DNA from: Apostichopus japonicus
Taxonomy: Eukaryota > Echinodermata > Holothuroidea > Aspidochirotida > Stichopodidae
Assembly: GCF_037975245.1 (NCBI RefSeq)
Contig: NC_092567.1
Location: forward strand, 10,447,376-10,511,375
Reading direction: 5' to 3'
DNA: 64,000 bases
The stretch's first letter is position 1. The number at the start of each line of letters is the position of its first letter. Shown here one piece after another: positions 12,641 through 25,058 of this stretch. The position numbers were made by a program, and so were the translations under genes. The notes beneath the pieces are model-generated. The model was given only the letters and a program-made list of their open reading frames with translations, had not been told where the DNA came from and did no database searches.

Positions 12641-14208
12641 CTAGACCACTGACTATGGGCATTAAGCGAGCTCTTGGCGGTGGGAACATTCACACGGTAG
12701 CGCTATCAGCACCCCTGAACATTGGTCTGAGTCCGCCCTACACCCCCCCCCCCCTCCCTCTTCCACCGTTCCCTATCAATATAATGTTATCGGGACGGTT
12801 ATTTAGAATGGTTCATTAAATTAACACTAGCAAGAAATAGTCTGTCTTTCGCATTTTACACTTAAACTGTTAATAGTATTTCGCACTATAATATGCATTT
12901 ATAATTAACCCCTAAACTGTTAAAAGCTTCCACTGAAGATAAACTAATCTAATGATGACAAAAGTTCCGTCAAAACAAAACATAAAGCAGAACCGGTCTA
13001 GCATGGTCAAAAGAACCAACTCAAATAATTATCCCGTTAGATGTCAATAACGATCAATTCAGGGAATTTTCTTATTAAATGTACAACATACGAACGTCAG
13101 ATAGTGACACGGCCTACCCAACAGTTTACTTAACTTTTACACAAAATGTTACGATTGGCTTCAAAGTTCTAGAGGAAGAAGGGAGAGGGGTTGGTCAAGC
13201 TGGGAGTATATAAACCACGTTTATGGATCAGTTTACCTTCAGAATGGAGTAAACTGGTCATTTGAACACCCTAAGAATGCTGCACTCTTCACCAACTTTT
13301 GAACTCTAACCTTTCTATGCATAATCACGTGAGTCAATATCCAATTTGATTTGGCTCCTACATTTGTGAATTCTTAAGAAAAGCACGCAATATGAGCTGA
13401 GTCACCTGGATATAGTTCTGTAACGATTAAATTAATGTTTGAAAGGGATTGTGGAACTTCCATAATAATGAGAATGTCAAACCTCGCAATATAATTGAAA
13501 ATGGCTACTCAGCTTGACGGGATCAGCTTATAAACAGGACGGAACATTTCTGTGCATCGCACCAATGTGTGATAGCACATTGGGATGCATTGATTGAGTC
13601 ATCGTGATATCAAGGGGAAATTCCCTTAATAGGTCATTTGATGGTTACCGGCAGGGAAGAGGATGGGGTGTGACGATAAGTGAACTGGTTCTTGTACAGT
13701 AATCCTGTTTAACACATAAATCTTTTTTTATAGATTGGGAAAGGATTATATCCTCGTGCTATGAGTCAATATGGGTTGACATATGTTATTCATTTTGTTA
13801 TTTATATACTTATTTGGAATATTTCAAGCAAACAGCAGAACGTTTATATAGAATTCAATCTTCACAAATCCTTTCGAGCATGGAATCAGAGCGACCACAT
13901 AATAGGTGACCAAGGTTTCATGGATTAAGCCTTCATGTGTATATCATGTTCAGTAAAAAAAATATTTGCAAGACCTACTCCTTAGGAATCCCTAAAATAA
14001 TAACTGAAATAATAATAATGAACAGGACAACAATTTCCAAGACATTTGAAACATGCAAAGTTTATTGTAACATGACTCGATTTATCTGAAATAACACTTT
14101 TAATATGGATGCATGTGATGATTTACAACATTTAACTATATACTGCATTGTCTTTGTTTCTGTGTTAACTTATACATATTAATTACTTATATTTTTCCTC
14201 TTGTTTAG
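12641..14208. other. intronic sequence of gene A
   Basis: Non-coding, with a C run at about 12743-12754. No further exon or repeat was recognised. Confidence 0.45.
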
Positions 14209-14271
14209 ATGTTCGATGAGAAGAGTTATCAGTCGAGCTTGGCGAACTTCAACCAGGCAAGACGCAAGTAA
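14209..14271 (+). CDS. terminal coding exon of gene A
   Basis: A strong acceptor (ATTTTTCCTCTTGTTTAG) precedes ATG at 14209. Read in phase 0, as required by the 7871-7906 exon, it encodes MFDEKSYQSSLANFNQARRK and stops at TAA 14269-14271. Two bases later lies a perfect GTAAGT, so the transcript may be spliced again in its 3' UTR. A stop this close to the last junction would not normally trigger nonsense-mediated decay. The basic QARRK C-terminus follows a polar stretch; no domain was recognised. A further acceptor-like site lies at 14753-14762. Confidence 0.5.
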   Translation: MFDEKSYQSSLANFNQARRK

Positions 14272-14273
14272 CT

Positions 14274-14850
14274 GTAAGTCAATACAGCTGACTACTCTCT
14301 ACCTTAGTATTTACAATTATATTTGTTCACAGTGATTGTCAGCTACTTTTAGTTGTAAAATCTTAATATATTAAATATAATCTCCATCAATAACCAGAAT
14401 TTGTATTCCTATATCAGTGATATCCAATTTTATCTGGTCTCTGATATCATTTGCTTCAACTATACTTGGTTTTATTATATTTTTCATTAACTTAGCTGGT
14501 CCCTGATTAAATGTATGAACATGAGTGATAACTTGTTCCATTAACAGAAACGTAGTTTGCTTGTTTCCCGTGTGGCGGTGTTTTGTTTAGCTGGTGAGTT
14601 CAATTACTTATTGGCTTATGGTATTGTTGGCGCTTTTTCCCGGAGGAGAGGGTTGGTTAGGTATCACTTCTCCATTATTCTACTAATAAGTATACTTTTT
14701 GACCAATTATTATGTTACCAATTTAACCTGATATATATATATATATTATCTTTATTTTACAGCTCAATGCAAACTGCATGTTCATCTGGCGTTGCCAATT
14801 ATCAGCAGGACTATGACGTCATTCACTCAATTCTCAAATTGATGCAGTAA
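14274..14850. other. possible 3' UTR or intron of gene A
   Basis: A (TA)n stretch runs at about 14731-14749, followed by an acceptor-like TTTATTTTACAG ending at 14762. A short open frame after it (14764-14850) ends just before the LINE target duplication. One TGACGTCA lies at 14814. Real exon status is unproven. Confidence 0.3.
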
Positions 14851-14867
14851 TTTCAGTGAGAAAAATT
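14851..14867. repeat. left target-site duplication of the LINE
   Basis: TTTCAGTGAGAAAAATT here matches TTTCAGTGAGAAAGATT at 16145-16161 with one mismatch. The pair flanks the reverse transcriptase remnant. Confidence 0.75.
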
Positions 14868-16144
14868 CACACTAAGGAAAATTCTTGCGGTTTGTGTGGC
14901 CAGGAGGATTCGTCCGTCAATTGATGAGCATATCCTCCCCGTTGCCCAAACTGCCTTCACTTCAGGACGTTGCACAGCTGAACTGTCTTCGCTTTTAAAG
15001 TGCTAGCAGAAAAAGCTATAACATCCATAGGTTACACTATAAATCTATTGATGCTAGATATGAGCAAGGCGTTCGACACAATTCAAAGAGGATCCTTGCT
15101 AACTGACCTAGAACAGATTCTTGACAACGACGAACTTCACCTGATATCACTATTAATCGATAACGTCTCCTACACCGTCAAATTAGAGGGCAAACTCGGA
15201 CTACCTTTTAACACTAACATTGGTTCACCACAAGGAAATAGTGCAAGTTCGCTATTTTTATAACTTATCTAGCAACTCTTTGAAATCAGATGATAATGAT
15301 ATCGATGCAGTAATCCTGCCACCGCAGTTAGTTGATCATGTTTACAGCACTACCACCACTAATTCTTTTTTCACAGTAGACCAACAATACGCTGATGATA
15401 TCTCTTGGGCATCAACTGGTCAGCATGTACTGCAAGATATCGAAAAACGAGTTTCTGACAAACTGGCAGTAAGAAATCTGAAAATCAATTGCACAAAACT
15501 GAGAAATTTACAATCACAAGAAAAGGAAATGAAAGTTGGAAGAAGTGTAAATATGTTGGAAGCTTGCTGGGGACCGAAGAAGACATTAACAGAAGAATTG
15601 GTATAACCAACGGTGCTTTCAACACACTGTCAAGCATTTTTAAAAGCAAAAACATAAGCCGGAACATTAAGCTTAGGATTTTTGAGACTTTATTAAAGAG
15701 TATTGTTTTGTACAATTGCGAACTGTGGGGCACAATGAAGGATCTTGATCGCAAAATTGACACTTTTCAAAGGAGACTACTTCGAAATATTCTCAACATT
15801 AGTTGAACCAATAATAATTTGTTAGCAAATGATGAGCTCTACAACGAAACCAACCAAACACCTTGGTCATCGATAGTCGCACATAGAAGATTGAGATTTT
15901 TCGGTCATGTAGCAAGACTCCAGGAGGACGCTCCAGCAAAGGTTGCTTTAAGAGAAACACTGAGACATACTGCTACACCAGTTGTAAGGCCCGTGCCTTC
16001 TTGCTTGGTAAACTATAGTCGCTATTCAAGGACATTAATATTAACAATTTCGAGGAAGCAATAAACCTTGCGCAAGATCGTGATACGTGGTGGAGGTTAA
16101 CCACTGAGCATGTCGGATAGACGAGACTCAACTTACTACTATAC
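14868..16144 (+). mobile_element. 5'-truncated, frameshifted LINE (reverse transcriptase remnant)
   Basis: Conceptual translation in shifting frames gives reverse transcriptase landmarks in order: an ARRIRPSIDEHILPVAQTAF lead-in, motif A LDMSKAFDT (about 15055-15081), motif B GSPQGNSASSLF (about 15220-15255) and motif C YADDISWAS (about 15388-15414). The C-terminal region follows, with RRLRFFGHVARLQEDAPAKV (about 15880-15940) and AQDRDTWWRLT near 16068-16100. Frame changes near 14998, 15255 and 15490 and a stop at about 15803 make it dead. The endonuclease half is absent, as expected for 5' truncation. A near-perfect 17-bp direct repeat brackets it (14851-14867 and 16145-16161, one mismatch), the expected target-primed insertion duplication. 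The clade (RTE, CR1 or other) cannot be fixed by eye. Confidence 0.85.
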
Positions 16145-16161
16145 TTTCAGTGAGAAAGATT
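16145..16161. repeat. right target-site duplication of the LINE
   Basis: Partner of 14851-14867, one base different. It begins shortly after the last LINE-like codons. Confidence 0.75.
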
Positions 16162-18042
16162 ATAATTAAGATTTTAGGTTCGAACTGTTAATATCTCCCA
16201 AATAATAAAAAGATAGAGCTCCAGTATAATACACATGTAACTAGTCTAGTATGATTGTGACGTCATCAAATGCCTATATTCTCAAGACAATGAAATGGTG
16301 ACTTGATGAAGACTGTAACTTTTACATTTATTGTGAATGGATCTTGTAGAGAGGCTAGGTTGTACAATAATATTAATAATTCCAATTAAGAAGTGAAATT
16401 GGAAAGATATATATATATATATCTAACGTTTGTAATGAGTTCACTGTACACTATCTTTCTCTTATTAAGAGACAGCGAACTCATCTTAGACACCAACTGA
16501 AATAGTATGGTGACGTCACTGATAACCAATTTGAAGAAATGACAACCAACACATTTACTATTTGTCTCTTGAATTTAATTCGATGAAAATTAAAACGAAA
16601 CGATAACAGAGAAATACATCTCAGAAAGAATGAGTAACGATGAGAAACTCGTCCACTATTAAATAATAATATAATATAATATAAAGTTTAACCACAGGTA
16701 ACATACAGAATTTGAATTTCATTGCTAACGTTTTCTTTTCTTTTTCTGGAGAAGGGAAATGGGTGTCTAGTGGATTCCTTCTCCATCATGTTAAGAGATT
16801 AGGTTTGTAAACTGTTAATAACTCCAAATACTACAGAGAACTCAAAGATGCGATATCTTACATGATCATATAGGCTACTTAGTATTTTACTGTAAAGTGT
16901 ACTACAGATCATTTCTTACGTTTTATAACCCACATTACTGTCCAAATATACTTTATTTTCTAACTCTTAATTGCCAAATTCAAATTACTAAGAGCCAATC
17001 AAACTACCAATGACGTCATACATCAACCACTACGTCATCGGTATTGGAGACTATATTTTCTTGGATGTCAACTATTGAGAGATGAAAGAATGAGAGCACA
17101 TTCTTATTTCTCGTGTGTATGTGGAGGGGCGGGTAGGGTGTGAAGGGGAGGGTGTTGGAGGGGTTAGACCAACCACATTGGTGATCAAGTAGATGTTATA
17201 GCAGTTATTTGCACCACCGACACGCTTATTTGTAGAATGGAAATTAAACGGTAATGTGCATTATTTTGTCTAATTTTATATTTTTCTAATATGTAACAAA
17301 GTCATCGTTACAAGTTGCGTAAAGAAGAGGAAGGTTTGTTCACCTACTCGTGTGTGCCTGATCAGATATTGATGGAACTGCTCTCGCCCTCCACGCACTC
17401 CTCGTGTGCAGGGTATAACATCTTTCATTGGTCCATGTATGTAATGTTATGATTCATCCCAATCCCAGACCCATATCTCTACCGTCCAACCCCCCCCCCC
17501 CCCCTCGAAAAACACTTGACTACTCAGAAAATGATTTATACGTCTAATTATGTTAATATTTCTAAACTTATTTTTTTTAGCTGACATGTTTAGTATGCTT
17601 TGGTTAAAATATGTACATACTGTATCCACATACACTCGGTAACTAGGATTGCGTGATTACACTTTTTCTTCGTTCGTCGTAATAAATGTTGATGTAAACT
17701 GTGACGTATCGGTTACGTAATGTTTAAAATCTAAACAAAGAATAGAGCCACATTAATTGTGTCAACGTTAGGACTAAATGACATTCATTGGTAATCTACA
17801 ATACCATTGTGTTTTTAAATATATCTACAAGAACTTAGAGGTGATATTAATTAATATCTGTGACATGTTTGTTCTATGTCAGCAATTCTTCATTTCTTTC
17901 TGTTCCTATGAATTATCGTTCTCAATATGAAGACAATAATATGACGTCATATCATATGATTTGAAATAACAAATGTATATAATGTTTATTACGTAACTAA
18001 GACTTCAATAACTTCATATATCAATACTTTCGTTTTATTATT

Positions 18043-18074
<32 letters not shown>

Positions 18075-18780
18075 TTAAGCTTCGCTTTATAATTGTTTTG
18101 ATTGATATGATCTGTTTGTTTCAAACCAGCATTTTAATAATTTAGTTTATTATCAATTTTACGGCGTATCCTATTTGTTGTATTAACTGATCTCATCATC
18201 GCACGAAGAATATAACATGAACGCTCAAAATAGTTCACCGACAAACAAACATACACAAGTTTATATTTAGTGTTAACGCTAACTCTTCGAAAATAACAGT
18301 CAAGTTAAGGGCGCTTTGATCATGCGCAGTTAGTTAAATCTCTCCAGGTATGATTAAACGACGTCAATATAAGATTAATAACATTACTACAGAATTTAAT
18401 CAGATTGACTTGTTTCTATTATCGTTAGCGCTTTTAATGATATTCATATTGTAATTTTTCCATTTGCTTACTTTTACATTTTGAAAACTGTCTGTTGAAG
18501 TGTTCTTCTTTTGACTCAAAAGAGACTGTAACGTCGATAACCTTAACAAGTTTATACCAAAAGTGAACTTGAAGCAAACAGGTGTGATGTCATGGCAGAT
18601 GTGATGTCAGATGATGTTAAGTGTGATGTCACTGACAGCAAAATGTTATTTTTTTTTCTTCATGTTTTTACTTCCTTGGTTTGACTTCGGGTAGGAAAAA
18701 GATCCCAACATTGTTTTAGCGTATGTGACAATGACGATGTATAGTTTAGTACATACCAATTTTGAAAAAGAAAATTAGGC
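16162..18780. other. non-coding sequence rich in TGACGTCA sites
   Basis: No coding signal was recognised. TGACGTCA occurs at 16258, 16511, 17011 and 17942. A C run lies at about 17490-17504 and a short ATT microsatellite at about 18044-18074. Confidence 0.45.
18044..18074. repeat. (ATT)n microsatellite
   Basis: About ten uninterrupted trinucleotide units. Confidence 0.85.
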
Positions 18781-19240
18781 TCCCCCTTATCGAAGGCAAA
18801 GGGAACCTATGCGATATTGAAATCGTGTGTCTGTGTGCTTTTGCGACACATGCTTGAGTCCGCGATAACTCAACAACGGAGTGATGGATATTTCTCATAC
18901 TTGCTAAATGTAGATGTATTTTAGTAAAAAAGGTATGCCCTATTTGTTAGCTCTGACTTTATGAATATTAATGATGTTATGCACTCTTGGACCCGAACTT
19001 GTGGGCCCCAATATTTTTGGGACCGTTTGAGCGCAAAGTTCTATTGGACCCAAATTTTGGGAATGGCCAATATTTTATATTGCAATAACTCCACAACCTT
19101 CAAGTACAACAGGTTGTATCCAAACTTGGAATACAGTTGTTGGTTAATATCTGGTACATGTGGGCATGAATATTATGATACCGCTTTGGGTGAAGACGTA
19201 AAACACTTTAATATTCCACTAATCAAGTAACCATAGCGAC
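18781..19240. repeat. possible interspersed repeat fragment
   Basis: The composition differs from its surroundings, with 'gatattgaaatcgtgtgtctgt' type wording that recalls dispersed repeats of marine invertebrates. An 89-codon open frame at 18961-19230 overlaps it but shows no domain. No second copy is present in the window, so the call is weak. Confidence 0.25.
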
Positions 19241-19251
19241 CGTTGGACTCT

Positions 19252-20180
19252 CCTTAATATTGTATCGTCTATATTTACCTTCCGTTTATATTATAGTACT
19301 AAATATTAGTTTAGTTTAGTTTTGAAATATTACATTTTGCCTTCATTAATTGCTTCATATACTGCCTTGTTACATAACTTTTACTCTTCATTTTTATTCT
19401 TTCATTGTTATTTTAATGCGCTTTATAAATGATTCTACTGGTTTCGTTTTAATTCAGATCTTTCTTATCTTTATACTCAGACATTTTCCTTCGATTTAGA
19501 ACAATTCTAAGACTATATATATTGTGTTATTCAAAATCAAACTAAAACAATGTCTAAGACATTCATTAATAGCAATGACATAATATGCTTTTTTTCTTAA
19601 TATTGTATCGTCTATATTTACCTTCCGTTTATATTGTAGTACTAAATATTAGTTTAGTTTAATTTTGAAATACTACATTTTGCCTTCAATGATTGCTTCA
19701 TATACAGTCTTGTCTTGTTACATAACTTTTACGCTTCATTTTATTCTTTCATTGTTATTTGACTGCGCTTTATAAATGATTCTACTGGTTTCGTTTTAAA
19801 TTCAGATCTTTATTATCTTTATACTCAGACATTTTCCTTCGATTTAGAACAATTCTAAGACTATATCTAATACTTGCTCTAATTATTGTTATATTTCGTC
19901 ATTAATTATTAGATTGCTTTCTACTTCATCCGTTTATTAATTTTACTTTTTTTCAAGATTTAGTTGCTTTATTTCGTTCCTCCTATTTCTATGTTATGAA
20001 TTAATCTTTGATAATACTCACGCGTAATACAGTGAATATTAGAAGAATATTGTTAAATGTTATAATAATAACAATGACAGGCTGTCTATCGTTATACCAT
20101 TAATTGTGTTATTCAAAATCAAACTAAAACAATGTCTTAGACATTCATTAATAACAATGACATGATTTGCTTTTCAATAC
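19252..20180. repeat. rearranged local duplication A-B-A'-C-B'
   Basis: Block A (19252-19517) recurs as A' at 19599-19866, offset 347. Block B (about 19522-19590, starting near GTGTTATTCAAAATCAAAC) recurs as B' at about 20106-20180. Between A' and B' lies a unique block C of about 240 bp. The simplest history is a tandem duplication of A-C-B followed by loss of C from the first copy, or insertion of C into the second. Confidence 0.8.
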
Positions 20181-22523
20181 AGTTCTTTATTCCATGATTA
20201 TGATCTCTAATTATGTTTCTTTGGAGTCAATAGGAACACGTGACTAACGTATTATAGTAAGATAACATTGCAATACATGATAATGATCATAACGAAGATG
20301 GTGTTCTATATATTTAACATGAACCTTCAATGCAATGATCGGTTCTCCATACACATTTTTCATCATTTGGTATCGTTAATTTGCTCCTTCTTATTGATGA
20401 TGTTGATTGATGATTAACAAATATTCATGATCACTTCATTGTAATGTAGTTTTTGTCGTATTTGCTTTAACCCAATTGGATGTTATGAAGCCATAAAGTT
20501 TACCAATATAACCCAAGCCCTGTCCCGCAAAACTGAATATATTTACATAACTACAAAAACTGACTAACATATAAATATGGAAAAATCACAGCGTCACGAT
20601 ATCTGTTTATGATATGAGATATATCCAATGAAATAATTATCCCTTTATTTTGTTATGTTCTTGGTATTTCCGTATTTCTGCATGTAAGTACAAATATACA
20701 ATTTTTACTACCAAACACACTTGTTCCCTTTGAGGCGATCCTGGTCTCTCATTGTGATACAATGAAAACCTATTCATCTCATGTATCTGTTACTATATCA
20801 TTAGTTCATATCGTAGAAACTTATAATGGAATTATTGATATGTATTGATGTTGTAATGTCAATGGAAGCAATAAAAGAAAACTAATCGGAGAAATATTGT
20901 CAACAGTGTTATCTCTGTGTAACATGTAGTCTATGTACTAACTTGTCAATTCAACCTCTTACTCTTTTCCTGTCCTGCGTCAAGGTCACACAGAAGGTTA
21001 TTGCTATACATTAACTCTCAAAACAGGTGAGGCTGGTATAATTGCGGTTGAGATTTATAAATTCTCCTAACAAAAGTGTTAATGTCGCTATGTGTGCCAT
21101 AAATTTATACTTTCTCTTCAAGTTCATCCCAACATTTTCTAGAAACAAGTGCCTTTTGAAAGATTCTAAACTTCCAACTTATTACCAAATATTCAAAAGT
21201 GTATAATAAACTGATCGCAAAGTACATTGTTCAATGTGGCATCTGGTGACCATTTTCTGATTTTATAGCGTATTTTGGGCAATATCTGAATCATCTCCAG
21301 GCAGGAATTTTTTTAACGGTTTTCCATTTTCCTTGTTTCTTTTCTTAAAGAAACGATTTTCACTCCTCGTCCCCATACGAGGATCTCTCCTTGTTAACGT
21401 CCATTGTGTTAATCATTAACGTCTCTGCACGCATGGGGCCGGGTGGGGGGGGTGGGGAGGGGTGTTCCTTGCGGATTCCCTCCATTGTATTAACCTTAAA
21501 TCGAGATGAACTTCCTCATTGAATTTCATTTGGTAAATTAAAGATGAGTTAATAAACTGGTATATCAATGGTACCGTTACCCCTGGCCTCTATATTCTTA
21601 CTGAATTCATTTCTCCCGTACAATGTCCTTTCCCTTCCCCGTTCGTCCTCAACTGCACTGGATACCACGTATGTCTGTTTCTATGTATTGACAACGTCAT
21701 AATGCTTATCAATATATGTTAACATTTTTGGGGGCCTTTGTTAGGTAACACTTTGTCACCCCCGTCTGCAGGGTTTTCATTAAACTGTCCCCTAAAATGA
21801 AAACGAAAAGTGTAAATTTGCTGAGAATGTTTATTAATACATCGATAACGATATCCGATTCTATTTTATTTTATAATTTTATGTCGTGGAGTTGAAGTTT
21901 TGCTTCATAGACTTGTTTTCAACATAGATTCCAATCCTTTCTTGTTTTCACTCTCTTTGACCCAGTTTCTAAAAGTCGTAAACATTGACCAATATTGATG
22001 TCTGGCAGTAATATAAATGGCTTATGTAACCCTTCATAGAGTGATGTTGTGGTCTTGCAGTAAAATAGATATATCGTCTCATTAACACCGCCAGCTGACA
22101 GATTGTGGCAATTCATACTAAGCAAGAGATAGTATCAGATTGATACAAAGTTCAGTGATGGGGTAATGATTGCTCCATGTTTTAGGTGTTTAATTAGTCA
22201 AAGTACTGATAATAATCAATAATTTAATAAACAAATAAAACAGAACACACATCGTAGTTCAAAATAGGAAATGGAAGTGGGGGGGGGGGTGGCTGTAAAT
22301 CTAATCACACTAGCATATATGACGCCGTGATCAATTGTTGGTGCATAAGATATGCATCACCCATAGAAATTGAAGTAGGGAGAATGACGTCATGCGACAT
22401 ATACTGAAGCTACCCATTTAACTGGTGGCGCTTTGCTTGTACGGCAAGACAGTAAGGACGCGTAATACAAACACTACGTCTTTGAAATAACTAAAGTGAT
22501 AAAGTTGACATTAATCACTCGAA
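20181..22523. other. non-coding sequence
   Basis: No exon or repeat family was recognised. G runs lie at about 21446-21460 and 22281-22290, and one TGACGTCA at 22385. Confidence 0.45.
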
Positions 22524-22594
22524 ATGGTGATTTCGCGTGCTGCACTTGGGTGCCAAAATCGTGAAAAATGTAGCAGTGGACTGTAGTTTCACAG
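22524..22594 (+). pseudogene. broken first exon of a THAP-domain gene
   Basis: From ATG 22524 the frame reads MVISRAALGCQNREKCSSGL, then TAG at 22584-22586, then FHR split by a GTAATT donor at 22595. THAP zinc-finger domains open with M, a Cys about four residues on, then GC.NR and a later SFHRFP, often with an intron after FHR. Here the GCQNR core, the FHR and the splice position fit. The first zinc-binding Cys is Arg (CGT, one transition from TGT), and the Ser codon before FHR is a stop (TAG, one base from TCG). Later THAP residues were not found downstream. THAP domains occur in host regulators and in P-element-type transposases; either source is possible. A 10-bp inverted pair (GGCGCTTTGC at 22427, reverse complement at 23401) brackets it but may be chance. 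Confidence 0.55.
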
Positions 22595-23770
22595 GTAATT
22601 CTTAAGAAGCAATAGTAGAAGCAATTACATAGGAATATAATTACTTTACTAGTGTCGTCCAGCTGCTGTATTGTAATTCACTGGACCCTGGATATAGTTA
22701 GCCTAGCCCCTAGACCGGCTGTCCTTTTGAATGCGATATGACTAAATGCCTAGTGAAAAAAATTATCACCACCTCATTTTACTTAGAAAATGTATACCTA
22801 ACGATAGATCCACATGCTATAACAACATGGGATGACGGTTATGATATCATGGGCGTATCACTAACATTTCAGTACTAGGAAATAGGCTTAGCCTAACTTA
22901 TGTTTATGTACGTAGCCTTGCCCCTTGGTGGGATATGTAATCTTGCATAAACTACTACCCAATTTGTAACATTATTTCTCAGACCTGCATGCACAGACTA
23001 ATATGGAAGTATTACACAAATTAAGTTGCGGAAGGGAGGAGGGTGGAGAGGGTTACATTTTCAAGGGACAACTATGACAATATCTGAGTGTAGCACTAAA
23101 ATAATGCAAGCAAGAAAAATGTTTGCCATGTGCCTCTTAGATGAAATTACACTTCCAGATATTAAAAGTTGCACAAAACACTCCACTTATTCAAGTCATT
23201 AGAGGCGATACAAAAAATCAGACTTGATTCTTAAGTCAGGAGTATAGTACTTACCAGTCTGGTCGCCATAACATGTCTCTGTTTTGCAAAGTACACCTAC
23301 TCTTTCACAAAAACGGGTAAAATCAAATTCAATTTCAAAGTCGAATGCACAATGTATGTATATGCAGACGTACAAATGATCTGGCTTTTTGCAGTATAAC
23401 GCAAAGCGCCCTCATTATTTTCAAGGCTTCACTACTTAAACACACGGCGATGCAATGACTTACTGATTTTGTTGGCATCCAAATGGACATTATAGTAATG
23501 TTTCCCTTGTTGGAGTCAAATTATATCGTTGAAAATTCGTTGAAACACTTAGGGTGTTTTTTTTTCCTTCAGTAAAGTGTATTTTTCTTGTAATTGCCTA
23601 TACATTTGTTTCAAAAAGTAATGTGAAAAATAAGAACATGTTGTCGGGACGGGTGTTATTTAAAGAGAAAATTCAAAAAATGATGTCAAATATATAAATT
23701 CTTAGAAGAGAGGGGTAGAATTGGCGGTATCAGGAGAGAGTTGTAGGGTGAAGTACTTCATTCAGTGACA
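22595..23770. other. non-coding sequence
   Basis: Possible intron or remains of the THAP-derived locus. No second THAP exon was recognised. Confidence 0.4.
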
Positions 23771-24630
23771 ATTGAAGAAAGAGCCATTGATATGAATAGG
23801 TTATTACTTAAATATGACTACTTGCCTGTTTATATTATACATGTTATTTGTTTTTTGTGGGAGGGGGGTGGGAGGTAAGGGAGGTGTGAAATAGTTACAA
23901 AAATTTAGAATGTTAAAGAAAGAAAATGTATTAAATGGTGGACGGCATTCAGATAATGCTGTCATTGGTGGGGGTATAGGAAGATAGTAGGGAGTTAAGT
24001 AGTCACGCGATATCAATTAAAGAAAGTATACAATAGATACATTCAGCTGGTTATATGAATATGACTACCTGTATATTAATATTACATGTGTAGGGTCTGT
24101 GGTAGTGTGAAATAGTCATACAATGTTAAACAACGTAAATGTCTGATATATGACAAACGTTAACTATTTAATCGTCACAAACTCTCAGTCTAAATTACTA
24201 ACGATGATATAGAGTCAAGTAGTCACGTGATATAAATTAAAGAAAGTATACAATACATACATGCAGGGTTCTGCCGCTGCCGGTCGGCGCCGGTCGGGCC
24301 CGACCAGCACGCTGAATTACCGACCGCCACAATCTGCCTGAATGACTTTTCCGACCGGCACTTATTTTCGATAGGAACTCCAAAAAAACAGCTCCATGGC
24401 CGGAGGGTCGAACGTACAGAAACAATCTCTTTGAGACTAGGGAAAATCCAGTTCATAACTGTTCAAATTACAAAATATCCAACACATCACAGTGTCATAC
24501 TTAATAAAAATTACCAGAGTTCCGCATTCCAGACCAATGACTGTTTTCCGTTTCCAACTCCCGATCGTACTTTTGATAGTTTCATTTATATATATTTTTA
24601 TCGCGCGAGACACAGGCACTATCCAGCTAC

Positions 24631-24962
24631 AATCCTCGACAAAAATGATGGGACAGTATGAGCAACAACGAGCGATAGTGGCTTAAGCGCACCCCCTTCC
24701 CCCCCCCCCCCCGTTCAATGTTGTAGCCAAAAGCGCTCAGAAACTGCAACATTGATACGGGGAGTGGGGTGTCCAATCTATTTTTGTCGAAGATTGAATC
24801 CTCGACAAAAATGATGGGACAGTATGAGCAACAACGAGCGATATTGGCTTAAGCGCACCCCCTTCCCCCCCCCCCCCCTTTCAATGTTGTAGCCAAAAGC
24901 GCTCAGAAACTGCAACATTGATACAGGGAGTGGGGTGTCCAATCTATTTTTGTCGAAGATTG
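24631..24962. repeat. 166-bp tandem duplication of a palindrome-ended unit
   Basis: The unit repeats with period 166 and few differences. Each copy contains a core of about 155 bp bounded by TCGACAAAAAT and its reverse complement ATTTTTGTCGA (24636-24646/24780-24790 and 24802-24812/24946-24956). Each core also holds a C run and an inner CAATGTTG/CAACATTG hairpin. The cores look like tiny MITEs in tandem. Confidence 0.8.
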
Positions 24963-25058
24963 TAGCTAGTACACATACGGCCGTTAACCTTCGTAGCGGG
25001 TGAATTTACATCATATTGCATTAGGCACGACCAGCGCACTCCGCCTCGTAGTGACTAT

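Noticed and set aside
18961-19230. 89-codon plus-strand open frame
   Set aside because: Lies in a repeat-like segment, with no domain and no flanking splice signals.
22427-23410. 10-bp inverted pair around the THAP remnant as transposon ends
   Set aside because: Too short, no target duplication and no extended similarity; mentioned only as context.
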